This document shows, piece by piece, positions 1 to 9,509 of a stretch of DNA of 47,502 nt (position 1 is its first letter; each line of letters starts with the position of its first letter). The stretch lies in contig PKVW01000057.1 of NCBI GenBank assembly GCA_003131585.1, positions 1-47,502 of the forward strand, written 5' to 3'. The translations under genes and the position numbers were made by a program. The notes under the pieces were generated by a model. That model was not told the origin of the DNA. It worked only from the letters and a program-made list of their open reading frames with translations, and did not search any database. This DNA comes from Acidobacteriaceae bacterium. GTDB taxonomy: Bacteria; Acidobacteriota; Terriglobia; Terriglobales; Acidobacteriaceae.

Positions 1-21
1 CCGGCGAGACGCCGGCGCTAC
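1..21. repeat. Partial dispersed GC-rich hairpin repeat (family A)
   Basis: The first 15 bases form a hairpin (CCGGCG, AGA loop, CGCCGG) and are followed by CGCTAC. Read on the minus strand this begins GTAGCGCCGGCG, matching the start of the elements at 23259-23337 and 33147-33195. It lies directly upstream of the nuoG start and is cut by the window edge, so it probably fills the nuoF-nuoG gap. Confidence 0.55.
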
Positions 22-25
22 GAAA

Positions 26-2413
26 ATGGCTGACGTAATACTCACAGTCGACGGCAAGAAGGTCGTGGCTCCCACGGGGACGCTGCTGATCGAGGCCTGC
101 AAGACCGTTGGCATCGAAGTGCCTTCATTTTGCTATTACCCGAACCTGTCGCTGCAGGGCGCTTGCCGCATGTGCCTGGTGAAGATCGAGAAGATGCCCA
201 AGCTGCAGACCGCGTGTACCACGGTGGTCAGCGAAGGCATGATCGTCACCAGCGATAGCGAGGAGATCAAGCAGGCGCGCAAGTCGATGCTGGAGCTTCT
301 GCTGGGGAATCATCCCCTGGATTGTCCGGTATGCGACGCGGGCGGCGAGTGCGAACTGCAGGATATGACGTTCTCCTACGGCGCGGCCGAATCGAAGTTC
401 ATGGAGGCGAAGAATCACAAAGACGAGCAGCAGTGGTCTCCGGTGGTGTTCTTCGACCGGCCACGCTGCATTCTCTGCTATCGATGTGTGCGCGTCTGCG
501 GCGAAGGCATGGACGTATGGGCTCTGGGCGTGCAGAACCGCGGCGTGAGTTCGATTATCGCGCCCAACAAAGAGGATCATCTGGAGTGCGAAGAATGCGG
601 CATGTGTATCGACATCTGCCCGGTGGGCGCGCTCACGTCTGGTGCGTATCGCTACAAAACGCGCCCATGGGAGATGAAGCACGTGGGCACAATCTGCACC
701 CACTGTGGCGACGGGTGCAAGACCACGCTGGGCGTGCGCCGCGCCGACACCGGCATGGAGATCGTCCGCGGCGACAACCGCGACAAGAGCGGCATGAACG
801 GCGATTTCCTTTGCATCAAAGGCCGCTATGCGTTCGATTTCGCGAATCACGAAGAACGGCTCACGCGGCCGCTGATTCGCGTAAACGGCAAACTGACGCC
901 TTCGACGTGGGAAGAAGCGTTCGCGCTGATCGGAGAAAAGTTCGCGGAGGTTCGCGACCGCGACGGCGGGGCAGCGATCGGGGTGATCGGTTCGACGCGA
1001 ACTACAAACGAAGAAGCCTATCTGCTCTCCAAATTTGCCCGGGTAGTTTTGAAGACGAACAATGTGGACCACCACCGCACCGCGGATTTCCCCGCACTAG
1101 CGGCTGCGCTTCGCGGCAAAGCCGATGCCACGGCCAGCATGGCGGACATCTTCACCGCTCCGGCCGTTCTGCTCATTGGAAACGATCCGACGGAGCAGCA
1201 TCCACTGCTTGCCTGGCAGATTCGCAACAACGTGCGGCTGCATCGCGCGCGGCTTTACTTAATCAACTCCAAGCCCATCAAATTGCGGCGGCAGGCAATG
1301 TGCTTCACGCAAATCTCCGCCGGAGCGGAAGGGCAAGTTGCGGCCTTTCTCGCAGGCAGCGACGCTGCTGCGGATGTGCTCACCAGTTCATCCACCAACC
1401 AAGACGCATGGATCGCCCTGCGCGACAAACTGCGCGGTGAGCAGAATCTCGTGATCGTTTTCGGGTCCGAGCTCCGGGGAGACGACCTTGCCAGCCTCAT
1501 GAAGTTCGGCTCCGGCATTTCCGGCGCTAAGTTTGTCTGTCTAGCGGACTACGCCAATTCACGCGGAGCCGCAGACATGGGCTTGTATCCCGATTTGCTC
1601 CCGGGATACCACCCGGCCGCCGGAAGCAGCCAGTTCCACGAAGAATGGGGAGAAGTGCCGGAGGCTGCGGGGCTCGATCTGCGCGGCATGGTCGAAGCGG
1701 GGAATGCGGGTAAATTGAAAGCCCTGTATGTTGTCGGTTCGAATCCCGTTGGACGGTTGAACATCGATCCCTTCGCATTCTCGAAAAGTTTCGTAGTTGT
1801 GCAAGACATGTTTCTGACAGAGACGGCGGCGGTCGCTGACGTAGTGCTGCCCGCCGCGAATGCATACGAAAAGGCTGGTACGTTCACGAATACTTGTGGT
1901 GACTTGCAGTTAGTGAAGAAGGCAGGCGAGGTCACGGGCACGAAAGCTGATTTCGAGATGATCGTGCGCATCGCGGACGCCATGGGCTTTGACGTGCGCA
2001 AACTCGTGCCTTTCGGCGGCGGCACGCACGCCGACATGGGACAGTCTCGCGGAGCAGAATCGGGCGAGGCCGACCGTCATGCGGTGTGGCTCGAAGCTCA
2101 CGGACTCGAGCCGAAACTAAGCCCGTTCGATCCGACGGCAATTCTTGACGAAATTCAGCGGCTGGTGCCCGGCTATGACGTGTCTCGCATGAACCTGCTG
2201 GCAGGCAACAGCCAGCACACATCGCTCGCCCAAGCCGGGCCCGGGGCTGCGCACGGGCCAGAATCCATGGCTTCGGCGCACATCGATCCGGCACACATCG
2301 ATCCGGCAAATAACGATCTTTTCAGTTCCGGAACCCTGGGGCGTTATTCGCGCACATTGCAGTCGGTGATCGAGAATCACGAGGTCAAGCCCGCTGCGGT
2401 TGCGGCAGATTAA
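26..2413 (+). CDS. nuoG: NADH-quinone oxidoreductase subunit G
   Basis: Iron-sulfur subunit of the peripheral arm of complex I, passing electrons from NADH towards quinone. The N-terminus has a 2Fe-2S ferredoxin fold with C36, C47, C50 and C64; then the H96/C100/C103/C109 motif of a His-ligated 4Fe-4S cluster; then two ferredoxin-type CxxCxxCxxxC motifs (C148-C158 and C188-C198). C224, C227, C231 and C263 fit the additional N7-type cluster found in some bacteria. The rest is a molybdopterin-oxidoreductase-like domain. At 795 residues it is a normal length for a long NuoG. ATG at 26 is followed by the expected ferredoxin sequence. The C-terminal tail is Ala/Gly-rich and contains a perfect tandem duplication at 2279-2308. 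First gene of the nuoGHJKLMN series in the window; nuoF is presumably just upstream. Confidence 0.96.
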   Translation: MADVILTVDGKKVVAPTGTLLIEACKTVGIEVPSFCYYPNLSLQGACRMCLVKIEKMPKLQTACTTVVSEGMIVTSDSEEIKQARKSMLELLLGNHPLDCPVCDAGGECELQDMTFSYGAAESKFMEAKNHKDEQQWSPVVFFDRPRCILCYRCVRVCGEGMDVWALGVQNRGVSSIIAPNKEDHLECEECGMCIDICPVGALTSGAYRYKTRPWEMKHVGTICTHCGDGCKTTLGVRRADTGMEIVRGDNRDKSGMNGDFLCIKGRYAFDFANHEERLTRPLIRVNGKLTPSTWEEAFALIGEKFAEVRDRDGGAAIGVIGSTRTTNEEAYLLSKFARVVLKTNNVDHHRTADFPALAAALRGKADATASMADIFTAPAVLLIGNDPTEQHPLLAWQIRNNVRLHRARLYLINSKPIKLRRQAMCFTQISAGAEGQVAAFLAGSDAAADVLTSSSTNQDAWIALRDKLRGEQNLVIVFGSELRGDDLASLMKFGSGISGAKFVCLADYANSRGAADMGLYPDLLPGYHPAAGSSQFHEEWGEVPEAAGLDLRGMVEAGNAGKLKALYVVGSNPVGRLNIDPFAFSKSFVVVQDMFLTETAAVADVVLPAANAYEKAGTFTNTCGDLQLVKKAGEVTGTKADFEMIVRIADAMGFDVRKLVPFGGGTHADMGQSRGAESGEADRHAVWLEAHGLEPKLSPFDPTAILDEIQRLVPGYDVSRMNLLAGNSQHTSLAQAGPGAAHGPESMASAHIDPAHIDPANNDLFSSGTLGRYSRTLQSVIENHEVKPAAVAAD
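2279..2308. repeat. Perfect 15-bp tandem duplication inside nuoG
   Basis: CACATCGATCCGGCA occurs twice head to tail (2279-2293 and 2294-2308), giving a repeated HIDPA in the variable C-terminal tail of NuoG. The frame is kept, so it is a small in-frame expansion rather than a disruption. Confidence 0.85.
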
Positions 2414-2440
2414 CGAGTTTTTGGAGAGGAAGCAAAGACG

Positions 2441-3472
2441 TTGCCCGTTGGCATTTTTATACTCGTATCGGTGATCAAGTCGCTGATCGTCCTGATCGTG
2501 CTGCTCACCGCAGTCGCATACACAGTCTGGCTGGAACGCAAAGTGGTGGGCCACATGCAGAATCGCTGGGGGCCTACGAGAGTAGGTCCGTTTGGACTGC
2601 TGCAACCCGCGGCCGACGGCATCAAGTTTCTGTTTAAAGAAGATCTCACGCCGCCGCACGTCTATAAGCCGCTGTTTCTGGCGGCTCCGATGATGGCTCT
2701 GATCTTCGCGCTGACTTCGATTTCGGTGATCCCGTTTGGCAACTCGATCACGATTGGCGGCCTGAACATTCCGCTGCAAATCACCGACGTAAATATCGGG
2801 CTGCTAATGATTCTGGGCGTTACCTCGATGGGCGTATACGGTGTCGCGCTGGCAGGCTGGTCGTCGAACAACAAATACTCCTTGCTGGGCGGACTGCGCG
2901 CCAGCGCGCAGATGGTCAGCTACGAAATTGCACTTGGACTTTCGCTGGTCGGAGTCCTGATCCAGTCCGGCAGTTTCAGTCTGCGCGAAATCGTCGATGC
3001 CCAGGGAGGCCGGTTCCTCGGCTTCATCCCGCGTTGGAACATTTTTCACGGGCAGTTCCTCGGCTTTTTCATTTATTTGATGGCTGCGTATGCGGAAACC
3101 AATCGCATTCCGTTTGACCTGCCCGAGGCTGAAACCGAGCTGGTCGCGGGATACCACACCGAATACAGTTCCATGAAGTTTGCCATGTTTTTCATGGCCG
3201 AATACGCCAACATGATCACGGTGGCTTGCGTGGCCACGCTGTTATTTTTCGGGGGATGGCACGGGCCGCTGTTTGGGCCTCACCTATTGCAGGCATTGCT
3301 GCCGTTGTTCTGGTTTGCCGCGAAGATTTTCTGCTTTCTCTTCCTTTATATCTGGGTGCGTGGGACGTTGCCGCGCTTCCGCTACGACCAACTGATGGCT
3401 TTCGGCTGGAAGTTTCTGCTGCCCCTGGCGATTGCGAATCTGGTGGCCACGGCCATTGCCGTCGCCTGGTAG
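2441..3472 (+). CDS. nuoH: NADH-quinone oxidoreductase subunit H
   Basis: Membrane subunit of complex I that joins the peripheral arm and helps form the quinone-binding site. The 343-residue protein has about eight hydrophobic segments and family motifs: WLERKVVGHMQNRWGPTRVG near the N-terminus, the acidic NRIPFDLPEAETELVAGYHTE-type loop, and WVRGTLPRFRYDQLM near the C-terminus. The start is TTG at 2441, with the purine-rich GGAGAGGA at 2424-2430 as ribosome-binding site; no ATG lies near. It follows nuoG by 27 bp. The usual next gene, nuoI, is absent. Confidence 0.95.
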   Translation: MPVGIFILVSVIKSLIVLIVLLTAVAYTVWLERKVVGHMQNRWGPTRVGPFGLLQPAADGIKFLFKEDLTPPHVYKPLFLAAPMMALIFALTSISVIPFGNSITIGGLNIPLQITDVNIGLLMILGVTSMGVYGVALAGWSSNNKYSLLGGLRASAQMVSYEIALGLSLVGVLIQSGSFSLREIVDAQGGRFLGFIPRWNIFHGQFLGFFIYLMAAYAETNRIPFDLPEAETELVAGYHTEYSSMKFAMFFMAEYANMITVACVATLLFFGGWHGPLFGPHLLQALLPLFWFAAKIFCFLFLYIWVRGTLPRFRYDQLMAFGWKFLLPLAIANLVATAIAVAW

Positions 3473-3483
3473 GGAAAAAGAAC

Positions 3484-3585
3484 GAGTTCCCGGTTCTCAG
3501 TTCTCGGTTAAAGCCGCGAATGCGGCGGCTGAGAAGATGGCGTTTTGAAGGCTTTTGCCGAGAACTGAGAACTGAGAACTGATTC
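3484..3585. repeat. Inverted-repeat element between nuoH and nuoJ (family B)
   Basis: The left arm (3484-3509, CGGTTCTCAGTTCTCGG core) pairs with the right arm (3558-3585, CCGAGAACTGAGAACTGA core). The arms are built of a repeated 7-8 base unit (AGTTCTC). The 48-bp centre holds the smaller pairing CCGCGAATGCGGCGG. The element fills nearly all of the 113-bp nuoH-nuoJ gap and its right end touches the nuoJ ATG. A structurally similar element with different arm sequence lies at 36516-36594 in another operon. Confidence 0.8.
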
Positions 3586-4104
3586 ATGAATTTTCATCTG
3601 GTCTTATTTCTGGCGTTCGGGGCGGTTTGCGTGGGCGGGGCGATCAACCTGCTGGCGCAACGGCACCCGATTAACAGCGCGCTGTCGCTGATTGCAGTGA
3701 TGGCTGCGCTCGCCGGCGAATACCTGCTGCTGGGCGCGGAGTTCGTCGCCGCGGTGCAGGTCATTGTCTATGCCGGCGCAATTATGGTGCTGTTCGTCTT
3801 TGTCATCATGCTGCTAAACGCAGGCGAAGAAGAACACACGAACGGAAGCCGTGTCGCGATTCTGTTGGGCGTGCCGGGAATGCTAACCGGCAGCGTACTG
3901 ATGGCGTGGGTGATGCTGCGGCACTCCGGGACCGAATCCGTGCCGATCGGCGCGTTGCCCGGGCATCCAAAGGATATCGCTCAACTTCTCTTTCACGATT
4001 TTCTGCTGCCTTTCGAAGTTACGTCGGTGTTGATTCTAATTGCCATCATGGGGGCCGTGGTTCTGGCCAGCCAGCCGGAATCCGCGGCGGGGAAGGTGGA
4101 CTGA
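3586..4104 (+). CDS. nuoJ: NADH-quinone oxidoreductase subunit J
   Basis: Membrane subunit of the complex I proton-pumping arm. The 172 residues form about five transmembrane helices; the conserved stretch with [20 protein letters not shown] (residues about 57-77) contains the helix known for its pi-bulge in the family. ATG at 3586 directly follows the inverted-repeat element, and no clear Shine-Dalgarno sequence is present. The stop TGA overlaps the nuoK start (TGATG), implying translational coupling. Confidence 0.95.
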   Translation: MNFHLVLFLAFGAVCVGGAINLLAQRHPINSALSLIAVMAALAGEYLLLGAEFVAAVQVIVYAGAIMVLFVFVIMLLNAGEEEHTNGSRVAILLGVPGMLTGSVLMAWVMLRHSGTESVPIGALPGHPKDIAQLLFHDFLLPFEVTSVLILIAIMGAVVLASQPESAAGKVD

Positions 4105-4418
4105 TGGTTCCCTCGTATGTGCCGCTATCGTATTACCTGCTGCTCAGCGGATTTTTGTTCGCTTGTGGCGTGGTCGGGTTTCTCATCAAGCGCAACATCA
4201 TCACCATTTTCGTGTCGATTGAGTTGATGCTCAACGGAGTGAATCTCTCGTTCGTGGCGTTCGCCGCACACTGGCACGCGCTGGCCGGCCAGGTTTTCGT
4301 CTTCTTTGTGATGGTGGTGGCGGCGGCGGAAGCGGCCGTAGGACTGGCAATTATCATCGCGGTCTACCGCACGCGCGAGACCCTGAACGTGGATCAGGTG
4401 AACCTGCTCAAACTATGA
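4104..4418 (+). CDS. nuoK: NADH-quinone oxidoreductase subunit K
   Basis: Small antiporter-related membrane subunit of complex I (MrpC-like), 104 residues with three transmembrane helices. The two glutamates of the proton path are visible in [16 protein letters not shown] (helix 2) and [12 protein letters not shown] (helix 3). The start was placed at ATG 4104, which overlaps the nuoJ stop; the reading frame is open further upstream, but that part antiparallels nothing known and would overlap nuoJ. Its end overlaps nuoL by four bases (ATGA). Confidence 0.95.
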   Translation: MVPSYVPLSYYLLLSGFLFACGVVGFLIKRNIITIFVSIELMLNGVNLSFVAFAAHWHALAGQVFVFFVMVVAAAEAAVGLAIIIAVYRTRETLNVDQVNLLKL

Positions 4419-6388
4419 CCTCGACCCTCAATCTCTGGCTGATTCCTATTCTGCCGCTGGCAGGCGCCGCAATTAACGGCTTTCTCGGGAAGAAGTCTTC
4501 GCGCCAGGCCGTGACCATTATCGCGCTGTTCTTCAGCGGTGCCGCTTTCGCGATGGCTTTGTGGATCGCCATGCGGTTTTCGTCGTTGTCACTTCCCTAC
4601 CAGGAGTTTCTTGCGCACTGGATCCGTTCCGGCAGTTTCAGCGCGGACTTCGCCTTCTATCTCGATCAGCTCTCGCTGGTCATGTTGCTCGTGGTCACCG
4701 GAGTCGGATTCCTGATTCACATCTACTCCGTGGGCTACATGGGGGACGACCCCAGTTACTACCGCTTCTTCAGCTATCTGAACCTGTTCATGTTTTTCAT
4801 GCTGACGCTGGTGCTGGCCAATAATTACCTCCTCATGTTCATTGGTTGGGAGGGCGTGGGACTGGCGTCCTATTTGCTGATCGGATTCTGGTTTACGAAA
4901 GATTCGGCGGCATCGGCGGGGATGAAAGCGTTCATCGTGAACCGAATCGGCGATTTCGGCTTCCTGATCGCATTGTTCCTGCTGATCAAGCACTTCGGAT
5001 CGCTGAATTTTGAGCAGGTATTTGGCGGCGTCGCCCGCCTGAGTCCGGAGACGGCTGGAACCGGACTGCTCACCGCCATCGGCATTCTGCTGACCCTGGG
5101 CGCCTGCGGCAAATCGGCGCAGATTCCCCTGTATATCTGGCTTCCCGACGCGATGGAAGGTCCAACACCGGTTTCCGCCCTGATGCACGCCGCCACGATG
5201 GTGACTGCCGGCGTGTACATGGTTGCGCGTTCGCACGCGATTTTTGATCGCGCGCCGACAGCGCTCAGCGTGGTCGCGATCATCGGCACGCTGACCGCGT
5301 TCTTCGCCGCGACTATCGCCATCGCTCAGACCGACATCAAGAAGGTTCTCGCCTACTCGACCATTTCACAGCTCGGCTATATGTTCATGGCCTGCGGCGT
5401 GGGCGCTTTTTCGGCAGGCGTCTTCCACCTGATGACTCACGCCTTCTTCAAGGGCTTGCTGTTTCTGTGTGCGGGCTCGGTGATTCATGCGGTCGGCGGC
5501 GAACAGGATATGCGCAAGATGGGCGGCCTGCGGCTCTACGCGCCCTGGACTTTTCTAACGATGACGATCGCCACGCTTGCCATCGCTGGATTTCCGCCCC
5601 TGGCGGGCTTTTTTAGCAAGGATGAGATTTTATGGAAGGCGTTCTCCAGCGAGCATGGCAGTTGGGTTTTCTGGCTGATGGGGGTGATTACAGCATTCAT
5701 CACGTCGTTCTACATGTTTCGGCTGTGGTTTTTAACTTTTCTGGGCGACTACCGTGGAGCGGAAGTTGGAAAACACGGCGCTGCTCACCGCGATCACGCC
5801 CACAACGGACACGGCCTGCCCCATGAAAGCCCGATGGTGATGATAGTGCCGCTCGCAATCCTTGCCGTGCTTTCGTTCGCCGGAGGATGGGTCGGAATCG
5901 GCAATCGCTTCGAGAACTTCCTCGCTCCAGTCTTTCGGACCGGTGCAGTTGCCAACCCCGCGGAGGCCGCTGGCGAACCGGCCACGCACCTGGAGCTGTA
6001 TCTGACATTGGTCTCAGTCGCGGCGGCTCTGCTTGGCCTTTACCTCGCCTATCTGCTTTACCACAAGCGCCAAGACCTCCCGCAGAAGATCGCGGACGCG
6101 CTCGGAGGCTTCTATCAGACCGTCGTACACAAATACTACGTGGACGAATTGTATGCTGCGCTCTTCGTCAAACCGCTGATTAACGGCTCGACTGGAATCC
6201 TTTGGCAAGGAATAGACCGAAACATCATCGATGCCGCAGTGAACGATGCCGGTGACGGCGCGCGCAATGTTTCCGACGAGGTCCGCCACATGCAATCGGG
6301 CAATATTCGCTCGTACGCGGGCTGGATCGCGGCCGGCTCGGCAGCCGTGATTGCCTTCATGATCTGGATGTGGATGGCAGCCCGATGA
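4415..6388 (+). CDS. nuoL: NADH-quinone oxidoreductase subunit L
   Basis: Largest antiporter-like subunit of complex I (657 residues), with about 16 transmembrane segments and the long lateral helix near the C-terminus. Recognisable stretches include the [16 protein letters not shown] motif, [20 protein letters not shown] and the [17 protein letters not shown] region with its conserved lysine and histidines. A soluble loop at about residues 450-470 is His-rich. ATG at 4415 overlaps the nuoK stop, and its own TGA overlaps the nuoM ATG (ATGA). Confidence 0.96.
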   Translation: MTSTLNLWLIPILPLAGAAINGFLGKKSSRQAVTIIALFFSGAAFAMALWIAMRFSSLSLPYQEFLAHWIRSGSFSADFAFYLDQLSLVMLLVVTGVGFLIHIYSVGYMGDDPSYYRFFSYLNLFMFFMLTLVLANNYLLMFIGWEGVGLASYLLIGFWFTKDSAASAGMKAFIVNRIGDFGFLIALFLLIKHFGSLNFEQVFGGVARLSPETAGTGLLTAIGILLTLGACGKSAQIPLYIWLPDAMEGPTPVSALMHAATMVTAGVYMVARSHAIFDRAPTALSVVAIIGTLTAFFAATIAIAQTDIKKVLAYSTISQLGYMFMACGVGAFSAGVFHLMTHAFFKGLLFLCAGSVIHAVGGEQDMRKMGGLRLYAPWTFLTMTIATLAIAGFPPLAGFFSKDEILWKAFSSEHGSWVFWLMGVITAFITSFYMFRLWFLTFLGDYRGAEVGKHGAAHRDHAHNGHGLPHESPMVMIVPLAILAVLSFAGGWVGIGNRFENFLAPVFRTGAVANPAEAAGEPATHLELYLTLVSVAAALLGLYLAYLLYHKRQDLPQKIADALGGFYQTVVHKYYVDELYAALFVKPLINGSTGILWQGIDRNIIDAAVNDAGDGARNVSDEVRHMQSGNIRSYAGWIAAGSAAVIAFMIWMWMAAR

Positions 6389-7902
6389 GCACCGACAATC
6401 TCAGTTCCATCATTCTTACGCTGGTGACATTTGCGCCACTGGCTGGCGGGTTGCTGTTGACGCTGCTGCCGCGCCGCGACCGCGACATTCGCATTTTCGC
6501 TCTCGTCATTTCACTCTTGACGTTTGTCTTGTCTTTGCATCTGCCGGTCTATTTCCATCGGGCACAAACTGATTTTCAATACCAAATCGACAAACAGTGG
6601 GTTTCCACTCCGAATATCCACTACCACATGGGAGTTGACGGCATCTCGCTGTGGCTGGTGGTGCTTACCACGTTTCTCACACCCTTGTGCGTGCTGATTT
6701 CCTGGAAGTCGATTCACGAGCGTGTGAAAGAATTCTTCATTCTGCTGCTGATCCTGGAGACGGCGCTAATCGGGGTCTTCACGTCCCTCGACCTGTTTCT
6801 CTTCTATTTCTTCTGGGAAGCCACGCTCATACCCATGGCGTTGATGATCGGGATCTTCGGCCACGAGCGCAAAGTCTATGCCGCGGTGAAGTTCTTCATG
6901 TACACCATGATCGGCTCGGTGTTCATGCTGGCGGCGATCTTGTGGCTTTACGCGCATACCGGCAGCTTTGACTTTGTCGTGATTCGCGACCAGATCGCGA
7001 GCGGCGCTGTAGCGAAGTTCCCGGGGGCCGCGCAATGGCTCTTTCTCGGCTTCTTCCTGGCGTTTGCGGTCAAGGTTCCGCTGTTTCCTTTTCATACATG
7101 GTTACCCGATGCGCACGTGGAAGCGCCCACAGCAGGGTCGGTGCTGCTGGCTGGAGTGCTGCTCAAGATGGGCACGTACGGACTCCTGCGCTTTAACCTG
7201 GGCTTGTTCCCCGAGCAATCGCGGCATAACGCCTGGTGGGTGATGACGCTCGCGTTGATAGGCATCATCTATGGCGCACTGGTAGCTATGGTCCAGCCCA
7301 ACATGAAGAAGTTGATCGCGTATTCCTCCGTCAGTCACCTCGGATTCGTCGTGCTGGGAATCTTTAGCTTTACGCAGGCCGGACTGAACGGCGCGATGTT
7401 CATCATGCTGGCTCACGGGGTTTCGACGGGCGGGCTGTTTATGTTGGCGGGCATTCTGCACGAACGCCGTCATACCTACGAGATCGTCGAATTCGGCGGA
7501 CTGGCCTCGCCCATGCCGGTCTATGCCGCGTCGTATCTGGTGATCGTGTTGGCCTCGGCGGGCCTGCCACTGTTGAACGGCTTCATCGGCGAATTTCTCG
7601 TGTTGAGCGGCGCGTTCCAGGCCAAGGCGGTTTACGGAATACTCGGGGCCACCGGCGTGATTTGGAGCGCGGTCTACCTTCTTTGGATGTATCAGAGAGT
7701 CTTTTTTGGCAAGGTCACGCACCCGGTGAACAATTCTCTCAGCGACCTTTCGGGATTCGAAAAGATGGCCATTTGGCCGTGCGCTGCGGCGGCATTGGTG
7801 ATGGGCGTGGCTCCCATTGTGTGGCTGGGAGCGATTGATCCTGCGGTACAGGCTGCGCTTACTCCTTTTGCGCGAGTTGCGAGCAGGATGGTGGGGCAGT
7901 GA
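6385..7902 (+). CDS. nuoM: NADH-quinone oxidoreductase subunit M
   Basis: Antiporter-like proton-pumping subunit of complex I, 505 residues with about 14 transmembrane helices. Family signatures are FFWEATLIPMALMIG (with the key Glu), FHTWLPDAHVEAPTAGSVLLAG, and KKLIAYSSVSHLGFV. ATG at 6385, overlapping the nuoL stop by four bases, was chosen over an in-frame ATG at 6370 that lies deeper in nuoL. The gene ends in a GTGA overlap with nuoN. Confidence 0.95.
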   Translation: MSTDNLSSIILTLVTFAPLAGGLLLTLLPRRDRDIRIFALVISLLTFVLSLHLPVYFHRAQTDFQYQIDKQWVSTPNIHYHMGVDGISLWLVVLTTFLTPLCVLISWKSIHERVKEFFILLLILETALIGVFTSLDLFLFYFFWEATLIPMALMIGIFGHERKVYAAVKFFMYTMIGSVFMLAAILWLYAHTGSFDFVVIRDQIASGAVAKFPGAAQWLFLGFFLAFAVKVPLFPFHTWLPDAHVEAPTAGSVLLAGVLLKMGTYGLLRFNLGLFPEQSRHNAWWVMTLALIGIIYGALVAMVQPNMKKLIAYSSVSHLGFVVLGIFSFTQAGLNGAMFIMLAHGVSTGGLFMLAGILHERRHTYEIVEFGGLASPMPVYAASYLVIVLASAGLPLLNGFIGEFLVLSGAFQAKAVYGILGATGVIWSAVYLLWMYQRVFFGKVTHPVNNSLSDLSGFEKMAIWPCAAAALVMGVAPIVWLGAIDPAVQAALTPFARVASRMVGQ

Positions 7903-9434
7903 TTGTGATCGCGACTTTCGCCCCGGCCTTCTCGCAGACGCTGCCGCAGAGCGCCGATTACGTCCGCATCCTACCCGAGCTCGTTCTCTCCGTCTTCGGC
8001 ATGATTGTGATGTTGCTTGAACCCGTGCTCGACGAGGGAAAGGGGCAGAAGATCCTGGGGTTGATCGCGCTGGCGGGGACGCTGGCGGGAATCGGCGCAA
8101 CCTGGTTCATGGCACAGTCTCCAGGTCTGGCCTTCTGGAACATGGTGCAAGTGGATGGGTTCAGCGTCTTCTTCCATGTTCTGGTGATTGCGATCGCTGC
8201 CGTCGTCATCCTTACGTCCTACGAATATATGGCGGTGCAGCGGATCCGCGCCGGGGAATATTATGCCTTGATCCTTTTCGGCGTGGTCGGCATGGCGCTG
8301 ATGTCGTCGGCGGTGGAACTCGTTCTAATTTTCATCGCGCTCGAGATTTCCTCCATCTCTTCTTATGTGCTGGCGGGATTCCGGCGGCACGAAGCTGCCA
8401 GCGCCGAATCCTCGCTGAAATATTTCCTGCTCGGGTCATTCGCCACGGCGTTCTTCCTGTATGGAGTGGCGTTGATGTTTGGCGCAACGGGGTCGACCAA
8501 TATCGATCAGATCGGCAGGATGTTGCGGGCTGGCGCGATCCCATTGCTAGCTTTCGTGGCTGTGGCGTTCCTGTTTGTGGGCCTGGGCTTCAAAGTGGCT
8601 GCCGCCCCGTTTCACATCTGGACCCCGGACGTCTACGAAGGGGCGCCGGCGCCGGTTGTGGGCTTCATGTCGACCGCGCCCAAGGCGGCGGCCTTTGCAG
8701 TTCTGTTGCGTATCGTTTTCGTGATCAACGTGCCTAATACCTTCTGGCTTATTTGGATTTCGGCCGCGCTCTCCATGACCTTGGGCAACGTGGGCGCGTT
8801 GGTGCAAAACAATGTGAAGCGCCTGCTGGCTTATTCCTCAATCGCTCACGCTGGATACTTGCTGGTGGCATTCGCAGCCGCGCCCGGCCTTGGAACCTCG
8901 GCGGCCATGTTCTACACCGCAGCCTACGCCGCCATGAACTTGGGTGCGTTTGCCGTAGTAAGCCACTTCGCCGGCGCCGGCGAACGCTACGTAACCCTCG
9001 AAGACTATGAAGGCCTGGGCCGCAGTTCCCCGCTGCTGGCGGCGGCGCTCACCATTTTCCTGCTCTCGCTGATTGGGATTCCGATGACCGGCGGCTTTTT
9101 TGCCAAGTTCTACGTGTTCAGCGCAGCCGTGAAAGCCAACTTGATCGGGCTCACGATCATCGGCGTCCTCAACAGCGGCGTAGGCGCGTATTACTACTTG
9201 CGCATCATCGTGATGATGTACATGCGCGAATCGCGGAAGGAAGTTCCGGTCACCCCGGTGCCGTTCGCGCTCCGTCTGGCGCTGGCCGCCTGCATCGCCG
9301 CGACCATCTATCTCGGAGTATTCCCCAGCCGCGTGCTGCGCTATGCTCAGGACTCCGCTCGGCAACTCGTCCAGCAGTCTCCGCCCGAAATTCCTTCCTC
9401 CGCATCCGTTTCCACAGTTCCCGAAATCCTCTAA
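7899..9434 (+). CDS. nuoN: NADH-quinone oxidoreductase subunit N
   Basis: Third antiporter-like subunit of complex I, 511 residues with about 14 transmembrane helices. Motifs include LVLIFIALEISSISSYVLAGF (with the conserved Glu), FHIWTPDVYEGAPAPVVGFM and KRLLAYSSIAHAGYLLV. The start is GTG at 7899, overlapping the nuoM stop (GTGA). It is the last gene of the nuo operon; the next gene is convergent on the minus strand 75 bp away. That gap contains only a short GCAGC/GCTGC hairpin, not a convincing terminator. Confidence 0.95.
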   Translation: MIVIATFAPAFSQTLPQSADYVRILPELVLSVFGMIVMLLEPVLDEGKGQKILGLIALAGTLAGIGATWFMAQSPGLAFWNMVQVDGFSVFFHVLVIAIAAVVILTSYEYMAVQRIRAGEYYALILFGVVGMALMSSAVELVLIFIALEISSISSYVLAGFRRHEAASAESSLKYFLLGSFATAFFLYGVALMFGATGSTNIDQIGRMLRAGAIPLLAFVAVAFLFVGLGFKVAAAPFHIWTPDVYEGAPAPVVGFMSTAPKAAAFAVLLRIVFVINVPNTFWLIWISAALSMTLGNVGALVQNNVKRLLAYSSIAHAGYLLVAFAAAPGLGTSAAMFYTAAYAAMNLGAFAVVSHFAGAGERYVTLEDYEGLGRSSPLLAAALTIFLLSLIGIPMTGGFFAKFYVFSAAVKANLIGLTIIGVLNSGVGAYYYLRIIVMMYMRESRKEVPVTPVPFALRLALAACIAATIYLGVFPSRVLRYAQDSARQLVQQSPPEIPSSASVSTVPEIL

Positions 9435-9509
9435 AGCAGCCGGAATGCTGCGGAATCCTGAGACCTGGCTTGGTTCAATATTCCTGGAAAAACCCAATCA
9501 ATCCGAATC

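Noticed and set aside
322-1440. Plus-strand ORF of 372 codons in another frame of nuoG
   Set aside because: Arg-rich out-of-frame translation; nuoG has all cluster motifs in its own frame.
3226-3582. 118-codon plus-strand ORF over the nuoH end and the gap
   Set aside because: It overlaps nuoH out of frame and ends in the inverted repeat; it has no Cys motif, so it is not a truncated nuoI.
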